The notes below the pieces were generated by a model, which did not search any database, had not been told where the DNA came from, and saw nothing but the letters and a program-made list of their open reading frames with translations. Positions 23,501 to 34,313 of a stretch of DNA of 64,000 nucleotides are shown piece by piece (within the stretch, counting starts at the first letter, position 1; each line of letters opens with the position of its first letter). Made by a program: the position numbers and the translations under genes. Source of the DNA: Onchocerca lupi (lineage: Eukaryota; Nematoda; Chromadorea; Rhabditida; Onchocercidae); assembly GCA_028564675.1 (NCBI GenBank), contig JAOVVO010000099.1:62001-126000 (forward strand). Direction: 5' to 3'.

Positions 23501-26500
23501 TTACTACTAGGTTTGATTCCACTTTTTTTTTTGAATAAATAATTTACTTGATCCATTTTAATTTCAGTGAATGAAATCTTACTTTAAATTTGATCTAAAC
23601 CAGATGACATTCCATTTATTCAGGATCGATTAACTCTACCGCGACTCCGTGCTATCGAGTATTTGCGGAATAAATTATGCCGTATCTGTTTGACTCATGC
23701 TTTTATTCCATTTGATATGCATTCTATTATACCATTCAGTGCCAAAAATACAACTGAAATGACAAATTCGAAATCACGCGCATGTCGATTTGTTGATGAA
23801 AATGGGATTACAGTAATGTTACCGGTATCGAATTAGATGATTCATTTTCATTTGAACGATTTGTCTGAGTAAATGAATAGGGATAAAAATGTGTGAAAAG
23901 TGAGCAAGATATACGAAAACCTTCAAAAAATCCTAGAACACACGTTGCTGTATATCTGGTTTCGTTGAGGTAGGTTCTGATGGTCAGCTAAAAATACTGA
24001 ACCACATAGAATGATTAATTTTATTTTACATCTGATCATCATGATTATTGTAATAATATGACCATATTATTTTTGGTGAATAAAATGGTGCTTTTAGTAT
24101 GATTTACGACGAGCATTTGTACGTTACTGCGTACGTAATGGAGTGAATCGTTTGAAAAGATATGGTTGTGGTAAAGTGTTTGGACGTTCCGATGCTCTTG
24201 GTAAAGTTTTCACTATGACAGATATGATATGCTCGTATAAAAAAATTGTTTTTGTTAAGATGTTCAAGCAGTGGTTCGAAAAATCATGCCAACAGTTTGA
24301 TTTTTCAGAAGACTGTTACAAACATTTTTCAAGTATGACTATTACTAGTTTTAACTGTATGTGATCAATTATTTTGAGTTATTCAGATTGCAAAATTAAA
24401 AGTTGTAACCTGCAGATTTGCATGAAATGCTGAACTGAATGTCTTTTGAATTTTCATTATATTTTGGCATACATTTTGATTTATAAATGATACTTTTTCG
24501 TATGAACAAATCAAATTTGTTTATTCATTGACATGTATGATGATTATGATATGCTATAGATAAGTCCATTCCTTCTTCATAATTAAAAAATACAAATATA
24601 TGTTGTTTAGACGCTTTTTTGTACATAATATACTTCAGGTAGCATGCATCCTATTGAGCGTATGGAATTTGCCATTGATGCTATTGGTCCAGCAAGTTCA
24701 TCTCAAATGCTTACAGCTGATATACTTTGTATTGCGGTCGAGGCAGCTCATAAGATTGAATGTATATCGTCGCGTAAATGGGAAATCCGGTTGGGACATC
24801 GGGATTTAATTATTGCTACTGCTGTATATCTCGGTTTCGGCGAATTTAGTACACATAACAAAATTCTGAATATTCTTTATGCGATCGCAACATCGAATAG
24901 TCAGTTTTGGATTTGATCACAGTTCTGCTATTGTTTTGTTAGAAGTTAGGTTTTCGTTTAAAAATCCGGTATTATCAATATTTCTCAAAATCGATTATAT
25001 AAACATATATTCTATGAGTAATATATATATTACTTTCTCAAGCATACGAACTGTTTGTAATAAACTTTTGTATGTTTATATCGATGACTTAAAGTCAAGC
25101 GATTCAAATCACTGGAAGATGAAAAAGGAATGATGGAAATCCTGGAATTGTGAGTTTTATTAAGAAGTCGGGAAAAAGTTATTCCTATATATTTTAGTGC
25201 TGATAGAAGTGTTGCAGCACGGAATATTCGAATATTGTGCAGTTTTTTTTTTATTTCAGAAATGCTTAATCATGAACAAAAAATCGAACGACTTCGAGTT
25301 GGTACGGAAATGTCGTTCAGTCAAGCAAATTCATTACTCAATGTTCTAGAAGGTGATGACTACACATTAGAAGCATTAACGGCAAGGATGGAATGTCTGG
25401 TAAACTGTCGTGATGATCGTGTCCGAAAGCATGCTAAGAAGGCGTTAAGTGATCTCACAGATTTAGCCTTATTATTGGGATATTTTATTGGTAATTCGAA
25501 TTTTTTCATAAAATCTTCTTATGGATATTGTTATTTTGTAGTTCAAATTTCTCTTTTTATTATTTTTAAGAAATATCTGCTGAATTTGATTCGCATTTGT
25601 AACAAGAAGTAATTTCCTTTATTTGTTGGAATTGGATAATATTCTTCAGCATAAGTTTTTTCATTTTATATGAAGCAATATTCATTATATACTTGTTTTC
25701 AGATGATATGACTGAGCATATTTTATTCGATGGCACTCTCTCTTATCGGCCGCATACATACTGCAGTGGTCTCATGTTTCAGCTACGAGTACTCTTCCTT
25801 CATAAACAAACCATTCGACCTGTCATTCTTGGTGCTGGAGGTAAATTACTTTAATATCATTTAGCTTTTTAATTTTTAGAAAGAGATATAAGAAGTGGCA
25901 CCTTTTATTTATAGGTCGGTACGACACCTTGTTAGAAGTTGAACGTCATGCACAGGATCTAATTCCTCCCAATCCATTATGTGCTGTTGGATGCAGTCTA
26001 TCGCTCGATGTTCTTGCTCAGTTTTGCTGTACAAGTACACCAGGTAATTTTACACAGAGTTATCGATTAGGTCATATAATTGTATATATTTGCCAGTTTT
26101 AAATATATTAGTTTAACATAATAGATTCCCAAGTTTCTGAAATATTGAATCGATGTTAATTTCGAATTATCTTAATGAGAAAATTAATAAAGGTGTCGAT
26201 TGTTTAATAGATGCATAAGAAAACCGGTGTGAAAAGTAATTATCGTGCAACCCTTTAACTATTTTCTTTCTCTGATGAAAACTGAAAGTAAAATTAAGAT
26301 TAATTATAATTTGTAATGTTAGATTTTGGATCGATTTGTGGTCGGGTATTAGTTTGTTCAATCTCTGATCAACTCCTGAAAACAACCGCAAATTTGGTGA
26401 AACAGATGTGGTCACGCGGAATCCAAGCAGATGTTTTGCATGATCCGGTTGCTCCAATGCAAATAATGGAACTTGATGTAATTATTCAAATTCTTGGTAC

Positions 26501-27797
26501 ACAGTTTATTGAAGTTCATCTTCTAATTTTTTTTAGAAATAGCTCTTTTTTGGTATTTTTCATGTTGTTCCGATTGATGGAGGAGAAAAGAAACAAGAAA
26601 AGTTGTAAAATATTGTTTCTGTTTAGAAGATTTTAATAATGAAAGAATAGACGAAAATAATGGGATTTAAAAGTAAATCCATTGACGCAAAATTAATACT
26701 GAAATTTTAAAACAATTTCTTTCATCTATTCTCTGCGGTTTCCATTTTTGATTTGTTCATAATTTTGTGATAAGAAAACGAGTAGGTAATGTTAATGTAC
26801 TCTTTGAGTAATGCTATTGTTAGTAATAATGTCATACGCCAGTATATAATCTGATTTTAATTGATTTGAAAATTTTTATAGGAGCATTGTAATGAGACGA
26901 ATATTGAGATGCTGCTGGTGGTGTTTGGAGAAGATGAAGTGTTAGCTCGTGTTGGTGGCGTTGACTTAGGAAAGCTTACATTCGATGAAATTCTGAGCAA
27001 ATTTGAAGCTTACCAAAGTGGTGTATCCTTCGTAGAAGCATTTCCACATTTATCAAATGCCAGTACTCCAATAAAACATTCAGTAAATACACTACCAATA
27101 GCTGCTACTCTTGCTAACCTCAACATAAGATATGCTTTAACCGAGAAGCCGACAGCTTATATCCGGAAAAGAAATGAGGTAGATTCTCTTATTTTTCCAA
27201 ATATATTCGGGGGATACAGAGAGAAACTTCTGTTTTTTTCTTGTAACATGAAAGTAAGATTTCGAATTCTTTTTGGAATGTAAATAATATTGATTTCGAA
27301 TTATCTTAAAAGGAATTTAAATTTTCAAGGGAAAGTAAATAAAGATTATTTATTTTATTTGCATATCTCATGAAACAGTCATAATTTAGAATAATAAATA
27401 TAGAAACAAATTACAAAGTTATGATCTTTTTTTGTAGAATGTCAGTTCTGAATTAATTTAGTTCAAATTAAATTTCCCGAAAACTTTTTAGACTCAAATT
27501 CGTGCTTGTTTGCAAAAAGTAGTTGCTGCATTGGCACCTCAAACAATGGTTCAAGTAATTGTAACGGAAGTCTCGGTAGATGCAGTTCGCCTGCTTGCAA
27601 CACTCATTGATCGTACTTTCACAGTGGACGAACTTTCGAGTGCTTTTGCGGCTGCTATTAAGCAATTAAACAAATTCAAGCAAGAATTTAAGCGAATAGA
27701 GGAAGTGATTGAACCATTTTTTCAACCTAGGAATACTTCACCCATTATACTATATTCGAAGCAAGATTGTAATGGTTATTATAAATTAATACTTTAA
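15829..27797 (+). CDS. gcn-2: GCN2 eIF2alpha kinase (general control non-derepressible 2)
   Basis: A complete gene: 26 coding exons whose phases all fit, summing to 4737 coding bases, about 1578 residues (human GCN2 has 1649). Order of domains: RWD (about 20-150), charged linker, pseudokinase (about 255-480), Ser/Thr kinase (about 515-930), HisRS-like domain (about 930-1330) and C-terminal domain to 1578. GCN2 binds uncharged tRNA through the HisRS-like and C-terminal parts and phosphorylates eIF2alpha, slowing general translation in amino-acid starvation; it acts in the cytosol on ribosomes with GCN1, which binds the RWD. Key kinase residues are present: GKGGFGDV, Lys541 in YAIKRI, HRDIKP and DFG. 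Start chosen at the first ATG after the 5' acceptor. The intron after exon 6 begins with GC. Introns are mostly 50-600 bases. Domain blocks with exon coordinates are listed separately. Confidence 0.95.
16275..16335 (+). repeat. Poly-T (49) followed by GT repeat in gcn-2 intron 1
   Basis: An unbroken run of T from 16275 to 16323 followed by GTGTGTGTGTG. Such a tract is a likely site of length variation and assembly error. Confidence 0.9.
17961..19317 (+). other. gcn-2: gcn-2 exons 6-9: pseudokinase domain
   Basis: Exons 17961-18169, 18370-18445, 18731-18873, 19055-19317. The region matches the degenerate kinase of GCN2: QLLNGLQFLHEKNLGH in the helix before the catalytic loop, HFALDL where an active kinase has HRDLK, and SDY in place of DFG. 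Catalytic residues are therefore absent, as in the family. The domain activates the true kinase next to it. The donor after exon 6 is TTTG/GCAAGT. Exon 9 has two acceptors six bases apart, CCAG at 19054 and TTAG at 19060, both in frame. Confidence 0.88.
18573..18645 (+). repeat. Degenerate AAGAATATTGTT repeats in gcn-2 intron 7
   Basis: Four copies of GAATATTGTT separated by A-rich spacers of varying length. The block lies wholly inside an intron. Confidence 0.7.
19402..22911 (+). other. gcn-2: gcn-2 exons 10-16: eIF2alpha kinase domain with acidic insert
   Basis: Exons 19402-19543, 19904-20139, 20578-20777, 21159-21452, 21990-22204, 22583-22709, 22780-22911. The glycine loop GKGGFGDV is at residues 519-526, the catalytic Lys is 541 (DYAIKRIPLD), the paired Glu is in VTREAKLFSKL, and NVVRYYSAWIE is the eIF2alpha-kinase signature. 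An insert of about 135 residues, acidic and Ser-rich (EDEGDNEDSSDENGAD), separates this from LFIQMEYCEKSTL. Then follow MIHRDIKP / MNILID across an exon border, KIGDFGLAT at 785-793, an activation segment rich in Thr, GTALYIAPELL, and DVYSLGIVLFEMFYRP. All residues needed for activity are present. Confidence 0.93.
23102..26043 (+). other. gcn-2: gcn-2 exons 17-23: histidyl-tRNA-synthetase-like domain
   Basis: Exons 23102-23224, 23624-23824, 24098-24200, 24639-24899, 25260-25490, 25703-25840, 25915-26043. The segment begins QKMFCQTIRNGGRLHHW. It contains PFDMHSIIPF, YDLRRAFVRYCVRNGVNRLKRY, and GAGGRYDTLLE, the last being the GGRYD motif shared with class II HisRS. In GCN2 this domain senses uncharged tRNA and does not charge it. 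The donor of exon 20 (AATA/GTCAGT at 24899) is unusual but is the one that keeps both frame and alignment; the frame otherwise runs to a stop soon after. Confidence 0.88.
26323..27797 (+). other. gcn-2: gcn-2 exons 24-26: anticodon-binding-like and C-terminal domain
   Basis: Exons 26323-26477, 26882-27178, 27492-27797 (stop TAA at the end). CGRVLVCSIS and VKQMWSRGIQADVLHD match the anticodon-binding-like part. EMLLVVFGEDEVLARV follows, then a short linker. The last exon ends ILYSKQDCNGYYKLIL, corresponding to the YSYRDDYYRILF end of vertebrate GCN2. In other species this part mediates dimerisation and ribosome or RNA binding. Confidence 0.88.
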
Positions 27798-30700
27798 AAG
27801 GATTTTATGTATATCATCGAAATGATTGATTACTGGGTATTGAGATGGGAAAATCTTATTATATTAGAAGTTCAAGCTTGTAATTTATTACAATTTCAAT
27901 CATATCTCAATTTTTCTTTTTTTTTTAAATTACCATATTTTTGTTTTTCAATCTGTTGATCTTGCGACAGAATTGAATTTTTTCTTCTTGCCAGTTCTGA
28001 TCATTAATATTTTAATGTTCATCAGATCGTTTAAAATTTGAGACTTGTCAGTCTCAATAAAAATACTAATTAGCAGTGACCGATAAAAATACTAATTAGC
28101 GATTTCACGAATAATTCCATTTTTTTATTTTTGTTTTTCCTGTTTATAACATGGTCACTGTTTTCATGTATAATTTCTTGCTTGTTTTTCTCTCAGTGAT
28201 TCTTAATTTTGTCTGCCATTATTCAGCATTTGCAAAGATTTCTCTAATGCCTTTGAATTTGATAATATATTGATAGTTTTTAGAGCCTCTCTAAGTTCTT
28301 ATTAATGATTATTGTGATGCAAACACTTTGTCTCGATGATTCTACTTGAATTATCTGTCACATAATGAATTAATTTGCTAAGCATAAATATGCTCAAGAA
28401 AATTTTATTCCAGACTCCGGTTCAGTCTGAAAATATAAAACATTTTTTCAAGAATTCTAATTGAATTTTCGACAACTCTCATGTGCGACTATATTAGTCA
28501 AAAAAAAAGTGACTTGATTCTTGTTACCGCAATTTTTTTTTTTTCGGAAAGCCAGATGAAACTTGTCCAGTTCATAGTTTGATATCACAATTCAACACAT
28601 TCCGTCTAGGACAACTTTTTATGTCTTTCCTTGTTCATACTTCTATTCTTTGTGGAAAATATGCTAGTTTTCTCAATGAACTTGTCTAATTTGAGTTCAT
28701 CATGTAAAGATGTTGCTTTAAATAGATTGAACAATTTGATTAAGTCATAAGTTGTGAAATTTTATTGATTACATAAAATATATGGTCCTGCTTATATAAT
28801 AAATTCAGGAACAGAATGTGAAAGAAAGCTTAACGCGGAATGTCTTGAAAATTTTGCACTAATGTTACCTATAACTTAATCAAATTATTTAATCTATTGA
28901 ATATATCTCTTCATTTTTTCAATTTAGTTTTATTCAAGTTTCGAACAAGAAATGAAATCATTATCACCCTGTGAAATTCTTTCCACCTGATGATAGAGCT
29001 ACAAATATAACCGCCCATTCAGTCATCCGAAATAAATTTGCCTTACTTTTTCGTTTTTTTTTTTTTTTTTTCTTCTTTAAAGTAACAGAAATAATGGAAA
29101 TATCTTTTGCGTAACTGACGTTTCCAATCTCTAAAATTCGGATGGATTCAAATGGATAATATTAGGTTTCTCGAGTGTTTTCATACTTCAATGACAGTAT
29201 TTGCTCGGACTGATTTTAGATTTTATTTAATTTGAGCCATTATATACATATATATATACAGGTTTGGTTTGGTTTGTTATATATTAGTCCACTGAATTCG
29301 TTCCGAATTCAAACTGTGAAAGAAATGTTTGTTTTCTTTTTTTTTATCTCACTGATTAAATGAAGTGAAATGATGTCTGTTAAATTGATAAAGGTCACTT
29401 TACGCCAAATGATATTACAGATTTACATTTTCTCCTTTTCCTTTAAACCTTTGCTGTTCTTCCTTTTCTCTATTTTGGAATATTATTTTACAAAATAAGA
29501 TTTTCTTCATTTCATAAATAATCGTTTTTCGGACGATCTTACCTAACTGTTATGTTTACATCACTTTTACTCCTTTAAAATTCATGGAAAATGTAAAATT
29601 CATAGGATTGATAGAGATTCTGCTGTTTGTTACGATACAATTTTTTCTTTTTTCTTTTTTTTTTTTTTTTTCAAATCTTCCAATACTATACATAAGTATT
29701 TTGTGTTGGAAGTTGAAAAATCCGCATAAATATCTTGGCGATCTTTTAAACATCTCTCGATAGTAATTTTAAACAATAAAGTTCTAAAGTTTTTGTCCTT
29801 AGACGCATACTTATTATTATTTATTCATCGTTATCATTAATATAATCAAAATCGTTGAATCGTTTGGTCATCGTTCGATCATCATCATCACTATTCGAGA
29901 ATTAAACTATCACTATCATCTATTCAGAAGCGTGATGCATTTGCATCTATGTATATTTCTCCTCCCATATTAATGTCTGATTGATTTATAAGGCAAATTG
30001 GAAATCAGATCGATGATAGTATAAGCTACTTTGGCTTCATTTTCCCCTATATCATTTTCAAATCATACTGTTTTATTACTCATCGGATTCCAATTTTTGA
30101 AATAATCGGAATGAACGAAGAATATGTATCACTATCAGTTATTATGAACGTTTTTGGTGTTAAAGTGATGGGAACTGCATTTTTTTTTTTTTTTTTTTGA
30201 AATATAAATCCAAAATAATTTTAATAATCTGAAACAATTTTGGGATAGGAAATGAACGATATTAATGAGCATTACATGTCGATTAGTTGGGTTCATTTCA
30301 GTCTTTCGTTGATCAGAGTGATTAATGCGCAATTATCCGTTGTTATCAGAAAGATAATGAAACGAATGAATTGTGTTTAGTTGGAGATAAATCTATCTAT
30401 ATGTGTATAGTAGTCGTATAAATGAGACAAACAAAGAAAATTCACTTCAATTTAGTTCATTTCATTTTAAATTTTTCAAATATTACACTAATAAACTTGT
30501 CCTATTCCCCCTAAAGCTCAAACATACAAATTCAATGATAGGGATATCAAAATCTAATAACTGATTAATGATAACAATCAGTGGCTCTTGTCGTGGTACG
30601 CCTCGACAGAAAAGAGACATAGTGGATGAGAGATAGTAATGAGTATTCAAGGTAGACTAACTGATGATGAATGTGTGTGTGTGTGTGTGTATGTGTGTAT

Positions 30701-31950
30701 GTGTGTGTGTATGTGTGTATGTGTGTGTGTGTATGTGTGTGTATGTGAACTAAATAATAACCTTTTTACCCGTTCTGCCTCATTTGTAAAAGAACGGATG
30801 GAAATGATCTGTCGTTATTTCTATTTCCATCCATCCATCCGTTCTACCTTTCCCTTCTACACTGTCCTGTAATTTCTTTCACACCTGTGCATCTCCCTGT
30901 ACTTAGCTCACATTCATTCTCAATAATTGCACATGGTTGAATGATATTATTGTAATGAAGATTGTAGATTATTGTGATGAATACTGTTCACAATGATGGA
31001 TATTGCAGGTGTGATATTAGCAAAGGTAAAGGAAGTTATCCATTTGATATGTTTCATAAAATTGTTAAAATGTAGAAAGAAAGACGAAGTGTATTCTGTG
31101 AAATTAATTAAAATATAGTGTTAAATTGTGTTCAAGCATATTTGATTGATAATGGATGAATTTTTTGAATATATGTAAATTTAATTTTTAAATATATACA
31201 AATAAATTAGAGAGTTAAATTTGGTTACGTATTTTATATTACTTTCGAAATTTTGTTGATAATTTGCGAACGAATTTTCATACACATATATTTTTCTTCC
31301 TGAATAACTAGCACATTAATTTATAAATTTCCATCATTCCAAAAATTATTTCCCATTGCTTTCAATTATAATTCAGTAAACCGGATTATATTTTTATTTA
31401 TTGTTTGCTTTTCTTCTTTTTTAATGCTCAAAATTTAAATCAAAGTTTCCTCTGATATTCAGCTTATAGTACCGTATTTCTTCAAAATACATTAATGATA
31501 GGAGGAAAAAATGTTTAAATGAAGATTTGATGATTAACATTATCATTTTATGTTAAATATATTTTATATTAAATATGATAGTTTCTTGAAGATAAAAATC
31601 ATTCGCTGTTTTTATATGTCGTACAAAATAAAAGATATGGCAAATGATGTTGTGAAGTTCATGTATAATTAACCTTAATCTATTTACCAAATTTTTGTTG
31701 TTTCTGCAACTATATTGTTCATGACGATAATCTACTAATGAGAAATAGATGTCGAAAAAATTTTTTGTTATGTTAGATTATGATAGAGACGAATTTTATG
31801 CAAAAAGTTTATTTGATAGACAGAAGAATAATTCTTCCTGTATAGTACAAACAACTATTTGAGAGTATCCAATCAAACTGGTAGAGAAGAAATAGTGGTC
31901 GTTGATTTTCGGTTTGGTACTATCACAGCGTCGATCTGGATCATCGTAAA
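27798..31950. other. Intergenic, 3' of gcn-2; no gene seen
   Basis: No exon could be supported over 4.1 kb. A possible polyadenylation signal AATAAA lies at 28056-28061, about 260 bases after the gcn-2 stop; it is part of an 18-base near-repeat (ATAAAAATACTAATTAGC at 28057-28074 and 28083-28100). Poly-T runs occur near 29050, 29650 and 30180, a TG/TATG microsatellite at 30671-30748, and CCAT repeats near 30827. Confidence 0.55.
30671..30748 (+). repeat. (TG)n/(TATG)n microsatellite
   Basis: About 78 bases of TG dinucleotides interrupted by regularly spaced TATG units. The open frame across it encodes only Val/Cys repeats and is not a gene. Confidence 0.95.
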
Positions 31951-32372
31951 ACTGTTGCTGTGTCGATGTAGAAACTCCGAACTGAATTTTTGTAGAAAAC
32001 TTCGAATTGTTGCTCGGTCATTGGAAAAAAATTCTTGTAGAAATCTGATTCTGTTCCAAAATCCGAACCTTTGAAATCCTTTCGGATTCTCTTCCTACTC
32101 TCCTGATTTCCAACGTCTCTCCTCATAATTGGCGACCTCGTTTTGTTTATCGTTAATCGGAGCGTTTCGACGGTAAACATATTTATTCTTTGTTATTAAA
32201 CATGTCTCTCCTTTTGATGGTAGACATGTTTATTGTTGGGAAAAATGTTGCCTTCTGTTTATTTTTTTTTTTTTTTTTTGGTGGTAAACATGTTAATTGG
32301 CTTGTTGTCCATTTGAAATTATCTTCGCGTTACTTGACCTTTAACACTTCTTGCTTATAAGTTATCTTTCGG
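31951..32372 (-). repeat. Left LTR copy (3' LTR in element orientation)
   Basis: This copy is longer than its partner because of an extra segment with an 18-base poly-T around 32262-32279 and a third AACATGTT motif. Its left end has no TGTTGGGG, so the outer edge is decayed or truncated. A TATA-like CTTATAAG is at 32353-32360. Confidence 0.5.
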
Positions 32373-33959
32373 ATTTTTCCATTTTCCGACCGAAAGAAGA
32401 TCGAAACCTTCAGAAGGATTTATTGGAAGCTCCAGCGAAAGGTAATTTGTTTCTGCTTGAATTCGGAGCACTTCTGATTCATAGAGCGATAAGTTCGTTT
32501 TGCTCGAATTTTTGCATTGATTTCTCATACTTTGTTGACTAAATTTTCGAACTCTTATCGTCGTTGATTTCTTGGAAGATACAGCATATGTTTGTTGAGA
32601 AGTCTTCCGTTTGCCAATTCTAAGACGTTTCTTGCTTCTCAATCTCTTCCTTTTTTAATCTCTCTTATTTTTGCTAGTTCCCATATACCGCGGGAAACTT
32701 CTCGTTCACTATCTAAACTATTTCTTTTTCATATGCTAGCCTTGTCTCTGCGTTTTTCAGAGAAGTATGTTTCTTTTGAGTTCGTTCTCTAAAATTGGCT
32801 AAATATTCATTTCTTTTCATTGATTAAAAATACGTAAACAATTTTAAAATATCGAAAATCAAATTGACTTATATCACCAAATTGAATATGTAAGAGATCA
32901 ATCATCATCGAAAAAACCAATATTCGAATTAGAATTTTCTAGTTAGAGACGAGAAATCAAAGTGGATAATTTTTGTCCCAGTTCAGAAAAAGTCTTTACT
33001 CAACGTTCCATGTGATTTTGCAGAGCTTCATTTGTTTCGGGTACTATGGGCTTACAACTATTAGAAAAAATGCACTGTAAAATTTTTTGTCAAGTAGGGC
33101 AATCAATTTTTCGCATATTAAAACATTATCGCTTTGCGACTTCCATATATCGATTCCGAGCATTTTATTTTGGAACTGATCTTTCAGCAAATCATTTGTT
33201 TTATCTAACATATTTAGGTCATATTTTAAAACAGTAAGTGCAATTTGTGATGTCGGATAGTGAAGCATAGCATCACCGAATAATACTTTCTTGAAAAAAT
33301 CTTTAACATGTGGTCGTATTTCTCCAAATCGAAACTTAACAATGAACGTTTTTTCATTTCGATCAAGTGTCCTTCGAATGGACGAAATGGTTGGTGAATG
33401 TATCGTTAGTTGATACCGTAATTTCAATATTATTTTGCGGTTCGAATGAAGAAATCGTTTCGGAATTTGATTTAGTAATGTCGGACTTCAGATTTATGAC
33501 AAATTCATCGATGGATACATTGAATTCGTCAATTTTAGCACCCAAATAAAAGCAGGACATCATCACATTTTTCGGTGAATATTCCATTGTTGAGTGATAT
33601 AAAAAGAATGGTTTAAAATATGCAAATGCTGTCCAACAAGTTGATGGTCATATTGTAGGACGGGGATCTCCGCAAATCTAATACCGATTTCCGTAATAAT
33701 ATTTCTCAGTAGTGCTTTTTCCTCGGGTGTCAACAATATATCTTCTTGATAGTATCAACCACTATTATGTATTTTGTTCGGAATTTTTTATTTGCTACTT
33801 TCCTTAAATTGCGACGAAAATGTCCATTATTTTCTTTTTTTTTTTTTTTGAGTACTAATTGAAAACATTATAAGCCCCAGAAAATTTAATATTATTAAAT
33901 GGGAAGTTTTCTTTCCGGTGAAATCGGAATGAACTTTCTCAGCTCATGGCACCAAAATT

Positions 33960-34313
33960 TGTTGGGGAAAAGATCTGATAGTGCTTGTATAATTCAGTGG
34001 ATTAAGGAATCAGTGTAGAAAACTCCGAACTGTTGCTCAGCGTTGTAAAAAACTCTTGTAGAATGCTCAAAATCCGAACCTTTTAATTCTCCTCTTCTGC
34101 TGGTCTCCAACGTGTCGCCTCGTGATTGGTTGACTTTGCTTTGTTTATCTGTTTATCTGAGCGTTTTGGCGGTAAACTTATTCATTTTTTGTTTGTAAAC
34201 ATGTTTCTCCTTTTATGGCAAACATGTTTATCGGCATGTTGGTCCATTTGAAACTATCTTCGCGCTCTTTCACCTTTAGCACTCCTTGCTTATAAGTCAT
34301 CTTTCGGATTTTT
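33960..34313 (-). repeat. Right LTR copy (5' LTR in element orientation)
   Basis: It starts on the plus strand with TGTTGGGGAAAAG directly after the primer-binding-site-like string and ends about ATCTTTCGGATTTTT. It contains two copies of the perfect palindrome AAACATGTTT and a TATA-like CTTATAAG. Confidence 0.55.

Larger units (their letters stand above)
31951..34313 (-). mobile_element. Decayed LTR retrotransposon, possibly BEL/Pao type
   Basis: Two diverged direct copies of a roughly 330-base sequence flank about 1.6 kb. Both run from TGTAGAAA(A)CTCCGAACTG through AACATGTTTAT and CTTGCTTATAAG to ATCTTTCGGATTTTT, and are about three-quarters alike by eye. Just inside the right copy is GCTCATGGCACCA (33942-33954), which read on the minus strand is TGGTGCCATGAGC, a tRNA-type primer-binding site five bases after an LTR end CCCCAACA. 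This orients the element on the minus strand. A purine-rich stretch on the minus strand precedes the left copy. The inside keeps only broken open frames (32355-32642, 33044-33427, 33363-33587, minus), one with KMLGIDIWKSQSDNVLI, reminiscent of the K-x-L-G-I-x-W segment after the Pao reverse transcriptase. Most of pol is missing. The class is uncertain. Confidence 0.55.

Noticed and set aside
30639..30872. 77-codon plus-strand ORF
   Set aside because: Nearly half of it is Cys/Val/Tyr repeats from the TG microsatellite.
33960..34313. Reading the repeat pair as inverted repeats of a DNA transposon
   Set aside because: The two copies are in the same orientation, and the primer-binding-site-like string next to one of them fits an LTR element.
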